NCBI RefSeq assembly: GCF_030295765.1
Contig: NZ_AP027292.1
Location: 2,046,001-2,110,000, forward strand
DNA length: 64,000 bases
Reading direction: 5' to 3'
From: Neptuniibacter halophilus
GTDB taxonomy: Bacteria > Pseudomonadota > Gammaproteobacteria > Pseudomonadales > Balneatricaceae
The notes under the pieces are model-generated. The model did not search any database. It worked only from the letters and a program-made list of their open reading frames with translations, and had not been told where the DNA came from. A program made the translations under genes and the position numbers. Position 1 is the first letter of the stretch. Each line of letters starts with the position of its first letter. Positions 35,510 to 44,112 of the stretch are shown piece after piece.

Positions 35510-37320
35510 ACCAGCAGAGCACCGCCCGGGTTGTGGCCGTCAGGGACGATATAGTAACTGTGGAGCTGCTGAAAGATGCAGAGGGGAGTTTCTACCCCAT
35601 CCTGAAAAATGAAGTGGTGTTTATCTGTCCGACCCGACCGGGTAGTGAAGGGCGTCAGGAGTACCTGCAGGCTGAAGTCCTGCGGGTGCGGCACGGTGAG
35701 GCCGATGTGCAGGTGTTTGAGAATACCCGTGGCGTTGCCGTGGGAGATCCGGTCAGACAAAGCGGCCATATGCTCTCCGTTACGCTGGGGCCGGGTCTGC
35801 TCGGTCAGGTCTATGATGGCCTGCAAAACCCGCTGGAAATCATTGCCGGCCAGCACGGTTTCTTTCTTCCCCGTGGGCTTGAGGTAGACGGGGTCGACCG
35901 CCAGCAGCACTGGGCGTTTCAGCCGCGGGTGAAGGTGGGTGATAAAGTCCGGGCCGGTGACAGCATCGGTCAGGTGCAGGAGGGGCGATTTGCCCACAAG
36001 ATCATGGCGCCTTTCGGCTTGCAGGGAGAGGCCGAGATTAGCTGGATTCAGGAGGGATCGTTCACCGTAGACACGCCGGTGGCGCGAATCCGTACCGCCC
36101 ATGGTGATGAACGTGAAATCTCCATGCAGCAGCGCTGGCCGGTGCGGGTACCGGTGAGTCAGCCGTTGTTGCATGAAGGTTACAGCCAGCGTGAATATCC
36201 GCAGCAGCCCCTGCTGACCTCTATTCGTCTGATTGATACCTTTTTCCCGATTGCCCGTGGCGGAACCGCATGTATTCCGGGGCCGTTCGGTGCCGGAAAA
36301 ACTGTACTGCAGAGCCTGATATCGCGTTTCTCCGAGGTGGATATTGTGGTGATCGTGGCCTGTGGTGAACGTGCCGGTGAGGTGGTGGAAACCATTACAG
36401 AATTCCCGAATATGTCGGATCCGAAAGGCGGCACCCTGATGGACCGGACGGTGATTATCTGTAATACCTCGTCGATGCCGGTAGCGGCCCGCGAGGCTTC
36501 GATCTACACCGGCATTACCCTGTCTGAGTATTACCGGCAGATGGGGTATAACGTGTTGCTGATCGCCGATTCTACCTCGCGCTGGGCACAGGCGATGCGG
36601 GAAACCTCTGGCCGGCTCGAAGAGATTCCGGGCGAGGAGGCGTTTCCGGCGTATCTGGATTCTGCCATTCGGGCGCTGTATGAACGTGCCGGGCTGATCC
36701 GCAATAACGCGGGGGATCAGGGCAGTCTGACCCTGATCGGTACTGTTTCACCGGCAGGGGGTAACTTTGAAGAGCCGGTGACTCAGTCGACCCTGCGAAC
36801 CGTGAAAACCTTCCTCGGTCTCAGTGCGGAACGGGCCTATAAACGCGCTTATCCGGCGGTAGACCCGTTGATCTCCTGGTCCCGTTATCTGGATCAGATG
36901 GCTGAGTGGTATGCGCAGGAGCTGGGTGAAGAGTGGGTAGGCAACGTCAAGCAGATGCAGCAGTTGCTGGTTCAGGGAGAGTCAGTACAGCAGATGATGC
37001 AAGTCACCGGCGAAGAGGGTGTGACGCTGGAAGACTATATTCTTTACCATAAATCGATCTGCCTCGATCAGGTGTATCTGCAGCAGGATGCGTTTGACCC
37101 GGTGGATGTTTCTGTGCCGCTGGCGCGGCAGAAACAGGTCTTCAATCTGCTCCGGGAGTGCCTGTTGCAGCCCGCTGAGTTCAGCGATAAAGAGTCGGTA
37201 CGGGAGCACTTTGTGAAGCTGACCGGGTTATTCCGTAACCTCAATTACAGTCGCACGGAGGGGCCGGATTTCCGGCGCTATCTGGCGGAGATTAAAGGGC
37301 TCTGCCGACTGGCCTCCTGA
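35506..37320 (+). CDS. ntpA: V-type ATPase catalytic subunit A
   Basis: 604 residues, the ATP-hydrolysing subunit of V1. The barrel domain starts ARVVAVRDDIVTVELL. A long non-homologous insert follows (about 110-200, with the bulge QHGFFLPRGLEVDGV). P-loop GPFGAGKT is at 259-266 and the catalytic Glu is in CGERAGEVVE. Walker B-like NVLLIADSTSRWAQAMRE and the C-terminal DYILYHKS complete it. The GTG start overlaps the DUF2764 stop. No subunit F or G gene is found, as in chlamydial-type operons. It is the last gene of the block. Confidence 0.94.
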   Translation: MNQQSTARVVAVRDDIVTVELLKDAEGSFYPILKNEVVFICPTRPGSEGRQEYLQAEVLRVRHGEADVQVFENTRGVAVGDPVRQSGHMLSVTLGPGLLGQVYDGLQNPLEIIAGQHGFFLPRGLEVDGVDRQQHWAFQPRVKVGDKVRAGDSIGQVQEGRFAHKIMAPFGLQGEAEISWIQEGSFTVDTPVARIRTAHGDEREISMQQRWPVRVPVSQPLLHEGYSQREYPQQPLLTSIRLIDTFFPIARGGTACIPGPFGAGKTVLQSLISRFSEVDIVVIVACGERAGEVVETITEFPNMSDPKGGTLMDRTVIICNTSSMPVAAREASIYTGITLSEYYRQMGYNVLLIADSTSRWAQAMRETSGRLEEIPGEEAFPAYLDSAIRALYERAGLIRNNAGDQGSLTLIGTVSPAGGNFEEPVTQSTLRTVKTFLGLSAERAYKRAYPAVDPLISWSRYLDQMAEWYAQELGEEWVGNVKQMQQLLVQGESVQQMMQVTGEEGVTLEDYILYHKSICLDQVYLQQDAFDPVDVSVPLARQKQVFNLLRECLLQPAEFSDKESVREHFVKLTGLFRNLNYSRTEGPDFRRYLAEIKGLCRLAS

Positions 37321-37523
37321 AAGCATTGATCTGAGTCATATTTTTTACCGGATGAGTGGTCTGTTTGGTGGCAGTTCTGTTACAGTTGACCGCTGGCCCC
37401 GACTTACAGATAGCGCCAGGACGGGTGTTGTCAGAGACGTCACAATAAACCATCCCTCTGCAAGGTATCTGTTTCGGGGATGATTAAATTCCACCCCCGG
37501 CTGATGATTACCCGCTTTCCTAT
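37321..37523 (+). other. Gap between the ATPase and the Cache-GGDEF-EAL gene
   Basis: 203 bases without a gene. There is no clear T-tailed terminator after ntpA. The only structure seen is CATCCC (37451-37456) with GGGATG (37477-37482). No c-di-GMP riboswitch (GEMM) core was recognised, and no strong promoter hexamers stand out. Confidence 0.4.
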
Positions 37524-40358
37524 ATGACTCAGATCAAGGCTACCTCGCTGTCTCGCTACCTGTTGTTCGGTACAGTGGCTATTGCCGTTCTCCTGCTGGC
37601 TTCGGTGGCCAGTCATTTCCTGTATAAAAACCTGCGCGATAACGAGCAGCGCCTGGCGGCGCTTGAGCAGGAGATTATGCAGAAAGGCCGCGATCAGTTG
37701 CTGGCCGAAGTGAATAGCGCCAAGGACTACATCAGTTACACTCTGGCCCGGGCGGAGCAGGTGCTGCAGGAGCAGTCCAAAGCTGAGGTTCTTAAAGCAC
37801 ACAGCATCGCCGAGACTATTTATCAGCGCGAGCGGGATCGCCGTCCGCTGGTGGAAATCAAAGAGCTGATCCGCGAAACGCTGCGTGATATCCGTTTTTT
37901 CAATGGCCGTGGTTATATCTTTATCGATGATGATCAGGGTAATTGTGTCCTGTTGCCGACTTCACCTCAGGTGGAGGGTAAATCGCTCTACGATAATCAG
38001 GATGATACCGGGCACTACATTATGCGCGGTCTGCTGGAAGCTGTGGATAACCCGCAAGGCGAAGGCTTTTCACGTTACCGCTGGTATCCGCCCCATGATC
38101 AGAAGCATATGGCGGATAAAATTGCCTTTGTGAAAGCCTTTGAGCCTTTCTCCTGGGTGATAGGTGCCGGTGATTATCTCTACCGCATTGAAGATGATCT
38201 CAAGGTTGAAGCCTTGAAACGTCTGGAATCGATTCGGTTTGGCGAGCATGGCTATTTCGCGGTTTTCAGCCCGGATGGGGCGATGCTGACGTCACCCGGT
38301 ATCAGCTCGTTGCAGGGTAAGCACCAACTGACGGCTGAGCAGAAGGCTCAGGAAGAGCAGGTGCTGGCCACGATTATGACTGCGGCGCAGAACGGCGGAG
38401 GTTTTGTCGAGTACGACTGGTATTTCCCGAATGGCAGAGATCTGGCGTCTAAGGTCTCACTGGTGGATACCGTGCCCGGACTGGGCTGGATACTGGTGGC
38501 TGGTTTTTACCCGGAAGATATCCGCCAGCTTCTGGATTCGCAGCAGCGCTTGCTCGAAGAAACCATGCGCGAAGACCGGGTGCAGATCTATCTGTTCCTG
38601 ATTCTGGCAACACTGGTGACACTGGCGCTGAGCCTGCTGTTTTCCGGTTGGCTTAATCGCCGTTTTACCGACTATCACAATGAGATCGAAAACAAGCAGC
38701 AGGCGCTGGAGCTGGCTTCTAAGGTGTTTGACAGTGCCAGTGAGGGGATCATGGTCAGCGGTTCGGATAATCGCTTGCTGGCGGTTAACGATGCGTTTGT
38801 TGAGATCACCGGGTACCCGGCGGAAGAGGCGATTGGCCGTAACCCGCGTTTCCTGCAGTCAGGCAGGCATGATGCCGCGTTCTATACACAGATGTGGCAA
38901 AACCTGAATGCGCATGGTCAGTGGAGCGGTGAGATCTGGAACCGCCGTAAAAATGGTGAACTGTTCCCGCAGTGGATATCGATCATCGCATCGACCGACA
39001 ATCATGGCATGGTGCAGCATTACATCGCTTCTATCGCGGATCTGACAGAACGGAAGCAGGTTGAGGAGAAGCTACGTTATCTCTCCGATTATGATCCTCT
39101 GACCAATCTACCTAACCGGCGATTGCTCGGCTATCGGGTTGAACAGACGATCTCCCTGAGTAAGCGTAAACAGAGTCAGCAGTTCGCCCTGTTGCTGATC
39201 GATCTGGATCACTTTAAAAACATTAACGACAGTCTGGGTCACCGCTTTGGTGATGAGATTCTGCAAAAGGTCGCCGAACGGATTCAGAAACAGGTACGTG
39301 ACGGGGATACCGTCAGCCGTCTGGGCGGTGATGAGTTTATGATTCTGATGCCGGCGCTGGAAAAACCAGAGCAGGCGGCCAATCTGGCGGATCGTATACT
39401 GCAGCAGGTAGCTCAGCCGTTAGAGGCTGAAGGCCATATGACGATCACCCCCAGTGTCGGCATAGCGGTGTATCCGGATGATGGCGATAGCTTCGATGAG
39501 CTGATGCGTAACGCCGATGCCGCGATGCACTTTGCCAAGAAGCAGGGGCGCAATAACTACCAGTTCTATACCGCTGAGATGAATCAGCATGCCTCGAACC
39601 GGCTCAAGGTGGAGATCGCACTGCGTAAAGCGATCGAAAATCAGGAGTTCGAACTGTTTTATCAGCCACAGCTACAACTGGAGAACGGTCGTCTGGCCGG
39701 ATTTGAAGCGTTGATCCGCTGGCGTAATCCGGAAACGGGGCTGGTGCCGCCTAATGATTTTATCCCGCTGGCAGAAGAGACCGGGCTGATTCTGCAGATC
39801 GGCAACTGGGTACTGCAGGAGGCTTGCCGGCAGGGCGCCCGGTGGCTGGCTCAGTCGGAACATCCGTTTACTATGTCGGTGAATGTATCGGTGCGTCAGT
39901 TCCGCCCGGATCTGGTTCAGGAGGTGCGTTCAGCGCTGGTGATGGCGGGCTTGCCGCCTGAGGCGCTGGTAATTGAAATCACCGAAAGCAGTCTGATGCA
40001 AAATCAGGAAACCACCCTGCACCTGCTGCAGGAGTTGAAAAAGCTGGGCGTTCAACTGTCGCTGGATGATTTTGGTACCGGTTATTCCTGCATGGCCTAC
40101 CTGAAACGCTTTAATCTGGATCAGTTGAAGATCGACCGGGCGTTTATTGACGAGTTACCTGACAATCAGGACGATGCGGCGATCACGTCGGCGATAATCG
40201 ATGTCGCCAGCCATCTGGGCCTGATCACGGTGGCGGAGGGGATTGAAACGCCGGAGCAGGCGAGCTTCCTCGCGGAGATGGGCTGTATTGAAGGGCAGGG
40301 GTATCTGTTCGAACGGCCACTGCCGGCAGAAAAAATACAGCAGCTATTCTTTGAATAA
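37524..40358 (+). CDS. Tandem Cache-PAS-GGDEF-EAL membrane sensor protein
   Basis: 944 residues. A membrane helix is at 12-33. Two Cache-type sensor domains follow, at about 40-225 (FFNGRGYIFIDDDQGN) and 226-345 (FGEHGYFAVFSPDGAMLTSP). The second membrane helix is at about 355-375 and PAS at 395-515 (VNDAFVEITGYPAEEAIGRNP). GGDEF is intact at 601-605. EAL at 728-730 has its catalytic set (MSVNVSVRQF, EITESSL, SLDDFGTGYS, KIDRAFI, AEGIET, EGQGYLF). It could make or break c-di-GMP. The ribosome site is weak. It lies 203 bases after ntpA and converges on a Nudix gene; CGGGGT/ACCCCG and CCAGC/GCTGG repeats (40360-40389) lie between them. Confidence 0.93.
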   Translation: MTQIKATSLSRYLLFGTVAIAVLLLASVASHFLYKNLRDNEQRLAALEQEIMQKGRDQLLAEVNSAKDYISYTLARAEQVLQEQSKAEVLKAHSIAETIYQRERDRRPLVEIKELIRETLRDIRFFNGRGYIFIDDDQGNCVLLPTSPQVEGKSLYDNQDDTGHYIMRGLLEAVDNPQGEGFSRYRWYPPHDQKHMADKIAFVKAFEPFSWVIGAGDYLYRIEDDLKVEALKRLESIRFGEHGYFAVFSPDGAMLTSPGISSLQGKHQLTAEQKAQEEQVLATIMTAAQNGGGFVEYDWYFPNGRDLASKVSLVDTVPGLGWILVAGFYPEDIRQLLDSQQRLLEETMREDRVQIYLFLILATLVTLALSLLFSGWLNRRFTDYHNEIENKQQALELASKVFDSASEGIMVSGSDNRLLAVNDAFVEITGYPAEEAIGRNPRFLQSGRHDAAFYTQMWQNLNAHGQWSGEIWNRRKNGELFPQWISIIASTDNHGMVQHYIASIADLTERKQVEEKLRYLSDYDPLTNLPNRRLLGYRVEQTISLSKRKQSQQFALLLIDLDHFKNINDSLGHRFGDEILQKVAERIQKQVRDGDTVSRLGGDEFMILMPALEKPEQAANLADRILQQVAQPLEAEGHMTITPSVGIAVYPDDGDSFDELMRNADAAMHFAKKQGRNNYQFYTAEMNQHASNRLKVEIALRKAIENQEFELFYQPQLQLENGRLAGFEALIRWRNPETGLVPPNDFIPLAEETGLILQIGNWVLQEACRQGARWLAQSEHPFTMSVNVSVRQFRPDLVQEVRSALVMAGLPPEALVIEITESSLMQNQETTLHLLQELKKLGVQLSLDDFGTGYSCMAYLKRFNLDQLKIDRAFIDELPDNQDDAAITSAIIDVASHLGLITVAEGIETPEQASFLAEMGCIEGQGYLFERPLPAEKIQQLFFE

Positions 40359-40377
40359 ACGGGGTTACCAGCGCTGG

Positions 40378-40911
40378 CTAGTTACCCCGCAGTATCACTT
40401 CGCGGAGGGGGAATGTTCCCTTCTGCCGGTCCTCAAAGTAAAACTGCAGCGCGTTACGAATGGTGGTAAACGCCAGCTCATCCCAGGGAATTTCATCTTC
40501 CCGGAACAGACGTACTTCCAGTGACTCGCTGCTGGCGGAAAATTCCGGTTTATCAAGCTCGGCCAGATAGAGCATCTGTACCTGATTAACATGCACAATG
40601 GAGGTCAGCGTATAGAGGTGGCTGATGGTGACTTCAGCATTGGCTTCTTCACGGGTTTCACGCAGAGCACCTTCTGTCGTTGATTCCGCATTCTCCATAT
40701 ACCCGGCGGGCAGGGTCCAGTAGCCGAGACGCGGCTCGATTGCCCGTTTGCAGAGCAGGACTTTATCTTCATAGACCGGCAGGCAGCCGGTGACAATCTT
40801 CGGGTTCAGGTAGTGGATAGTGCCGCAGCCGTCACAGATATGTCTGGGCAGGTTGTCATCATCGGGTACCGCCACTGATAGCGGGCCTGCACAGTTACTG
40901 CAATATTTCAT
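40378..40911 (-). CDS. Nudix hydrolase with N-terminal zinc ribbon
   Basis: 177 residues. An N-terminal Cys4 zinc ribbon (CSNCAGPL then HICDGCG) resembles that of NudC, the NADH pyrophosphatase. The Nudix box is GYMENAESTTEGALRETREEANAEV, with the usual G, E, RE and EE positions; the last Gly is replaced. The substrate cannot be set from sequence. It is transcribed alone on the minus strand and diverges from nudL. Confidence 0.87.
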   Translation of the reverse strand: MKYCSNCAGPLSVAVPDDDNLPRHICDGCGTIHYLNPKIVTGCLPVYEDKVLLCKRAIEPRLGYWTLPAGYMENAESTTEGALRETREEANAEVTISHLYTLTSIVHVNQVQMLYLAELDKPEFSASSESLEVRLFREDEIPWDELAFTTIRNALQFYFEDRQKGTFPLREVILRGN

Positions 40912-41053
40912 ATAGCTTCCTTATTGGGGCGAGTTCAGTGGGTAAATTTGCCCGCCTGAGGTTCAGGGTATAACAAAAGCATGTATCGGAGTTAAACTAT
41001 CTACGACCTTCGGAGTATTATTGTGGACCTGTCAGTCAAATAGAAGTGAATTT

Positions 41054-41650
41054 ATGCTGAGAAAGATCCGTCAGCGCCTGCAGGATTTTGAGCCGCGGCG
41101 CTTCCCCACCAACCAGCCTAAGGCCAGTGTGCTGATCGCGCTGACCGACGACCCCGATCCGGAAGTGATCCTGACTAAACGCTCCTCCCGGCTCTCGACC
41201 CACAGTGGGGAGATCGCCTTTCCCGGTGGTAAACATGATGATACCGATCCCGATCTGTTGTATACCGCCCTGCGCGAGGCCCATGAAGAGGTAGGCATAG
41301 TGCCCGAAGCGGTTGATGTGATCGGGCCTCTGGGTCAGGTCGTGTCTAAACATGGGCTGCAGGTCACACCTTGGGTCGGTGTGATTCCCCGTGAGATCGA
41401 GTTGGTGGCTAACCCGGGAGAGCTGGATGAAGTGTTCAGCGTGCCACTGAGCTTCTTTATGCAGGATCAGCGTTATTCCACCGATGAGATCCGCTTTAAA
41501 GGCAAAAGCACTTTTGTTCCCGCCTGGGAGTATCAGGGGCATATTATCTGGGGGCTGACTGCTTACATGCTGGTCGAGTTGCTGAATACGGGGTGCGATG
41601 CGAACATTCCGATGAAACCGCGGCCTGAGCACAAGATCCGTCACTTTTAA
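41054..41650 (+). CDS. nudL: CoA pyrophosphatase-type Nudix hydrolase (NudL)
   Basis: 198 residues from the ATG at 41054. The UPF0035-type motif [19 protein letters not shown] lies before the Nudix box, whose core is [11 protein letters not shown]. The pattern matches CoA diphosphatases that cleave coenzyme A. A TTG at 41021, with CGGAG 5 bases upstream, would add 11 residues (MWTCQSNRSEF) and is a real alternative. The gene precedes the carbonic anhydrase gene by 25 bases, so they may be co-transcribed. Confidence 0.88.
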   Translation: MLRKIRQRLQDFEPRRFPTNQPKASVLIALTDDPDPEVILTKRSSRLSTHSGEIAFPGGKHDDTDPDLLYTALREAHEEVGIVPEAVDVIGPLGQVVSKHGLQVTPWVGVIPREIELVANPGELDEVFSVPLSFFMQDQRYSTDEIRFKGKSTFVPAWEYQGHIIWGLTAYMLVELLNTGCDANIPMKPRPEHKIRHF

Positions 41651-41675
41651 CCTTATTCATTTAACAGGAGGAGCG

Positions 41676-42206
41676 ATGCTCTATTCCCTGGAAGGTCAGG
41701 CGGTGCGCCTGCTTGGTAAAGAACATTTTGTTGCAGACAACGCGACGGTGATCGGTAATGTTGAGTTGCATGATCGCAGCAGCATCTGGTTTAACGTGGT
41801 TATTCGTGGTGATAACGATCCGATCATTATCGGCCCCGGCAGTAATGTTCAGGACGGTGCGGTATTGCACACTGATCCCGGTTACACGCTGCGTCTGGGC
41901 GCTGACGTGACGGTTGGACATATGGCGATGCTGCATGGCTGCGAGGTGGGAGATGGCTCTCTGATTGGTATCGGCGCGGTGGTACTCAATGGCGCGAAGA
42001 TCGGTAAAGGTTGTCTGATCGGAGCTAATGCATTGGTACCCGAAGGTATGGAGATACCTGATCACTCGCTGGTGGTTGGCTCACCGGCAAAAGTAAAACG
42101 TACCCTGAATGCGGAGCAGGTGGCCGGATTGCAGGAGAATGCCCGACACTATGTTGAGAATATGCGCCGTTTCAACAGCGGTTTTCAAGCGCAGGAAAAC
42201 CTATGA
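41676..42206 (+). CDS. Gamma-class carbonic anhydrase family protein
   Basis: 176 residues of left-handed beta-helix repeats. Zinc ligands are expected from [32 protein letters not shown]: an H in the first part and H-x4-H in GHMAMLHG, as in the YrdA/CaiE group. The C-terminal helix ([19 protein letters not shown]) is usual. Many members bind zinc without proven carbonic anhydrase activity. It has a strong AGGAGG site and overlaps the next gene in an ATGA. Confidence 0.9.
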   Translation: MLYSLEGQAVRLLGKEHFVADNATVIGNVELHDRSSIWFNVVIRGDNDPIIIGPGSNVQDGAVLHTDPGYTLRLGADVTVGHMAMLHGCEVGDGSLIGIGAVVLNGAKIGKGCLIGANALVPEGMEIPDHSLVVGSPAKVKRTLNAEQVAGLQENARHYVENMRRFNSGFQAQENL

Positions 42207-42394
42207 CGGAGCAAACGAACCGCCCTGTGCCTAACCCCTGCGTGGGTGTCTGTGCGCTGGATGAGAACGATCTGTGTATCGCCTGTCAGCGCAGCGGCAT
42301 TGAAATAGCTGAGTGGGGTGTTTACAGCGATGAGGAAAAGCGCGAAGTCTGGCGCAAGATTCACCTGCGCGAGCAGGGTGTGCTGAAGGAGTGA
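42203..42394 (+). CDS. DUF1289 small cysteine-rich protein
   Basis: 63 residues with the family pattern [29 protein letters not shown], four Cys that could bind a metal or an iron-sulfur cluster. Function is unknown; the family is common in proteobacteria. The ATG overlaps the stop of the gamma-carbonic anhydrase gene, so the two are translated together. The next gene starts 4 bases after it. Confidence 0.9.
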   Translation: MTEQTNRPVPNPCVGVCALDENDLCIACQRSGIEIAEWGVYSDEEKREVWRKIHLREQGVLKE

Positions 42395-42398
42395 TTGT

Positions 42399-42704
42399 AT
42401 GCAAGTGATGATCGATATCTGTATTGTTCCGCTGGGCGTTGGTGTCTCGGTTTCCGACTATGTGGCGGCCTGTCAGCGCGTGTTGCAGGATGCCGGATTA
42501 AAGCACCAGATGCATGCCTATGGTACTAATGTGGAAGGTGACTGGGATCAGGTGATGGCCGCGGTGAAGCGTTGCCATGAAGTGGTTCATGCGATGGGCG
42601 CGCCGCGTATCACCACCTCTATGCGGATGGGAACCCGGACCGACCGGGAGCAGAGCATGGATGACAAAGTGCGAAGTGTAGAAGACAAGCTGAGCCCGGT
42701 TTAA
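42399..42704 (+). CDS. MTH1187-family thiamine-binding protein (DUF77)
   Basis: 101 residues of ferredoxin-like fold. MQVMIDICIVPLGVGVSVSDYVAACQRVL, the segment HQMHAYGTNVEGDWDQVM and the tail TTSMRMGTRTDREQSMDDKVRSVEDKL match the MTH1187/YkoF-like family, some members of which bind thiamine. Its role here is unknown. A perfect 10-bp hairpin covers its last codons and the gap to the convergent gene. Confidence 0.87.
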   Translation: MQVMIDICIVPLGVGVSVSDYVAACQRVLQDAGLKHQMHAYGTNVEGDWDQVMAAVKRCHEVVHAMGAPRITTSMRMGTRTDREQSMDDKVRSVEDKLSPV

Positions 42705-42716
42705 CAGGCTCAGCTT
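42687..42716. terminator. Bidirectional hairpin between the DUF77 gene and the CorC-like gene
   Basis: AAGCTGAGCC (42687-42696) pairs perfectly with GGCTCAGCTT (42707-42716), loop CGGTTTAACA. It begins inside the last codons of the DUF77 gene. The T-run is short (TT-A-TT), so the terminator is moderate. Confidence 0.65.
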
Positions 42717-42724
42717 ATTGGGTG

Positions 42725-43996
42725 TCAGTCGTCGTCTTCGATCTCAAGCGCGATAATTCGGGCTGTTTTGATGACATTATCGCTGATCTGCAGGGTTTCA
42801 ATCCGATAGTTGGCCAACTGCAGACAGACGTTCGCATCCGGGATCGATTCCAGCGTCTCGGTAATCAGTCCGTTCATCGTTTTCGGGCCATCGGTCGGCA
42901 GGTTCCAGTCCAGCGCTTTGTTTACATCGCGGATGTAAGCTGAGCCTTCAACGAAATAGCTGCCATCTTCCTGCAGGAAAACATCGTGGCCATCATCACG
43001 GTTATTGGAGGAGAGCTCGCCGACAATCTCTTCGAGGATGTCTTCCAGCGTCACGATGCCCTGAATATCGCCGTACTCATCCACCACCAGACCGATACGC
43101 CGGTTCTGGGCCTGAAAGTTCAGCAATTGCGTCTGCAGCGGAGTGCTCTCCGGAATAAAGTAAGGCTCACGGATTACCTGCAAAATTGCCGCTTTGGTTA
43201 CGGTGCCTTTATGGAATACCTGCGCCAGGTTACGCATATGCAGCAGGCCGACCACCTTGTTCAGCTCGCCCTGATACACCGGCAGGCGGGTATGGTCGGT
43301 ACAACTGAGTTGCTCGATGATGGTATCGATATCGTCATCCAGATCGATGCCGACCACCTCATTTCGCGGGATCATAATATCGTTAACCGTCACTTCGGAC
43401 AGTTCCAGCACGCCCAGCAACATATTCTGGTTGTTCTGCGGCAGCAGTGCACCGGCTTCATTAACCAGTGTACGCAGCTCTTCGGTACTCAGGTGATGGC
43501 TGTTCTCACCGGTGACTTTGATTCCGAACAGGCGCAGGAAGGTATTCGTAATGCCATTGATAACCCACACCAGTGGGTAGATCAGCTTCAGTAACGGCGA
43601 CAGCACATAGGCAGCAGGGAAGGCGATCCTCTCCGGGTGCATAGCTGCCATGGTTTTTGGCGATACTTCAGCAAAGATCAGAATGATCACGGTCAGACCG
43701 GCGGTGGCAATCATAATGCCGGTGTCGCCCCAGAGGCGTACACAGATCACGGTGGCGATGGCTGAGGCAAGAATGTTAACGAAGTTATTACCGATCAGGA
43801 TAACCCCGATCAGACGGTCTGGACGGGCCAGAAGTTTGCTGGCCTTACGGGCACCGCGATGTTTCTTTTTAACCAGATGTTTCAGCCGGTAGCGGTTGAG
43901 CGACATCATGCCCGTTTCCGAGCTGGAGAAAAAAGCAGAACAAAGAATCAGGAAGCAGAGAACTCCAAGGAGAAAGCCGATCGATGCGTCTTCCAA
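42725..43996 (-). CDS. CNNM/CorC (HlyC family) transporter
   Basis: 423 residues. The N-terminal CNNM (DUF21) membrane domain has about four helices and the motif FFSSSETGMMSLNRYRL plus FAEVSPKTMAAMHPERIA. A CBS-domain pair at about 205-335 contains VLELSEVTVNDIMIPRNEV and RRIGLVVDEYGDIQGIVTLEDILEEIVG. The C-terminal CorC_HlyC domain follows. Members move Mg2+/Co2+ or Na+ in other organisms. It starts at a TTG; relatives have the same length. It is next to a CcsA-like gene, as in Pseudomonas. Confidence 0.9.
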   Translation of the reverse strand: MEDASIGFLLGVLCFLILCSAFFSSSETGMMSLNRYRLKHLVKKKHRGARKASKLLARPDRLIGVILIGNNFVNILASAIATVICVRLWGDTGIMIATAGLTVIILIFAEVSPKTMAAMHPERIAFPAAYVLSPLLKLIYPLVWVINGITNTFLRLFGIKVTGENSHHLSTEELRTLVNEAGALLPQNNQNMLLGVLELSEVTVNDIMIPRNEVVGIDLDDDIDTIIEQLSCTDHTRLPVYQGELNKVVGLLHMRNLAQVFHKGTVTKAAILQVIREPYFIPESTPLQTQLLNFQAQNRRIGLVVDEYGDIQGIVTLEDILEEIVGELSSNNRDDGHDVFLQEDGSYFVEGSAYIRDVNKALDWNLPTDGPKTMNGLITETLESIPDANVCLQLANYRIETLQISDNVIKTARIIALEIEDDD

Positions 43997-44112
43997 GACT
44001 GTACGCCTATCTTATGAATGGAGTGCCATTTTTAAATTTGGCACCTTGGCTGTCAAGGGAATGACAGCAGAATTAATCGGGCCTGCGGGCAACTTTAGTC
44101 CAGTGACAGCGC

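Noticed and set aside
37321..37523. Possible c-di-GMP riboswitch before the Cache-GGDEF-EAL gene
   Set aside because: The conserved GEMM core and tetraloop receptor could not be found on either strand.
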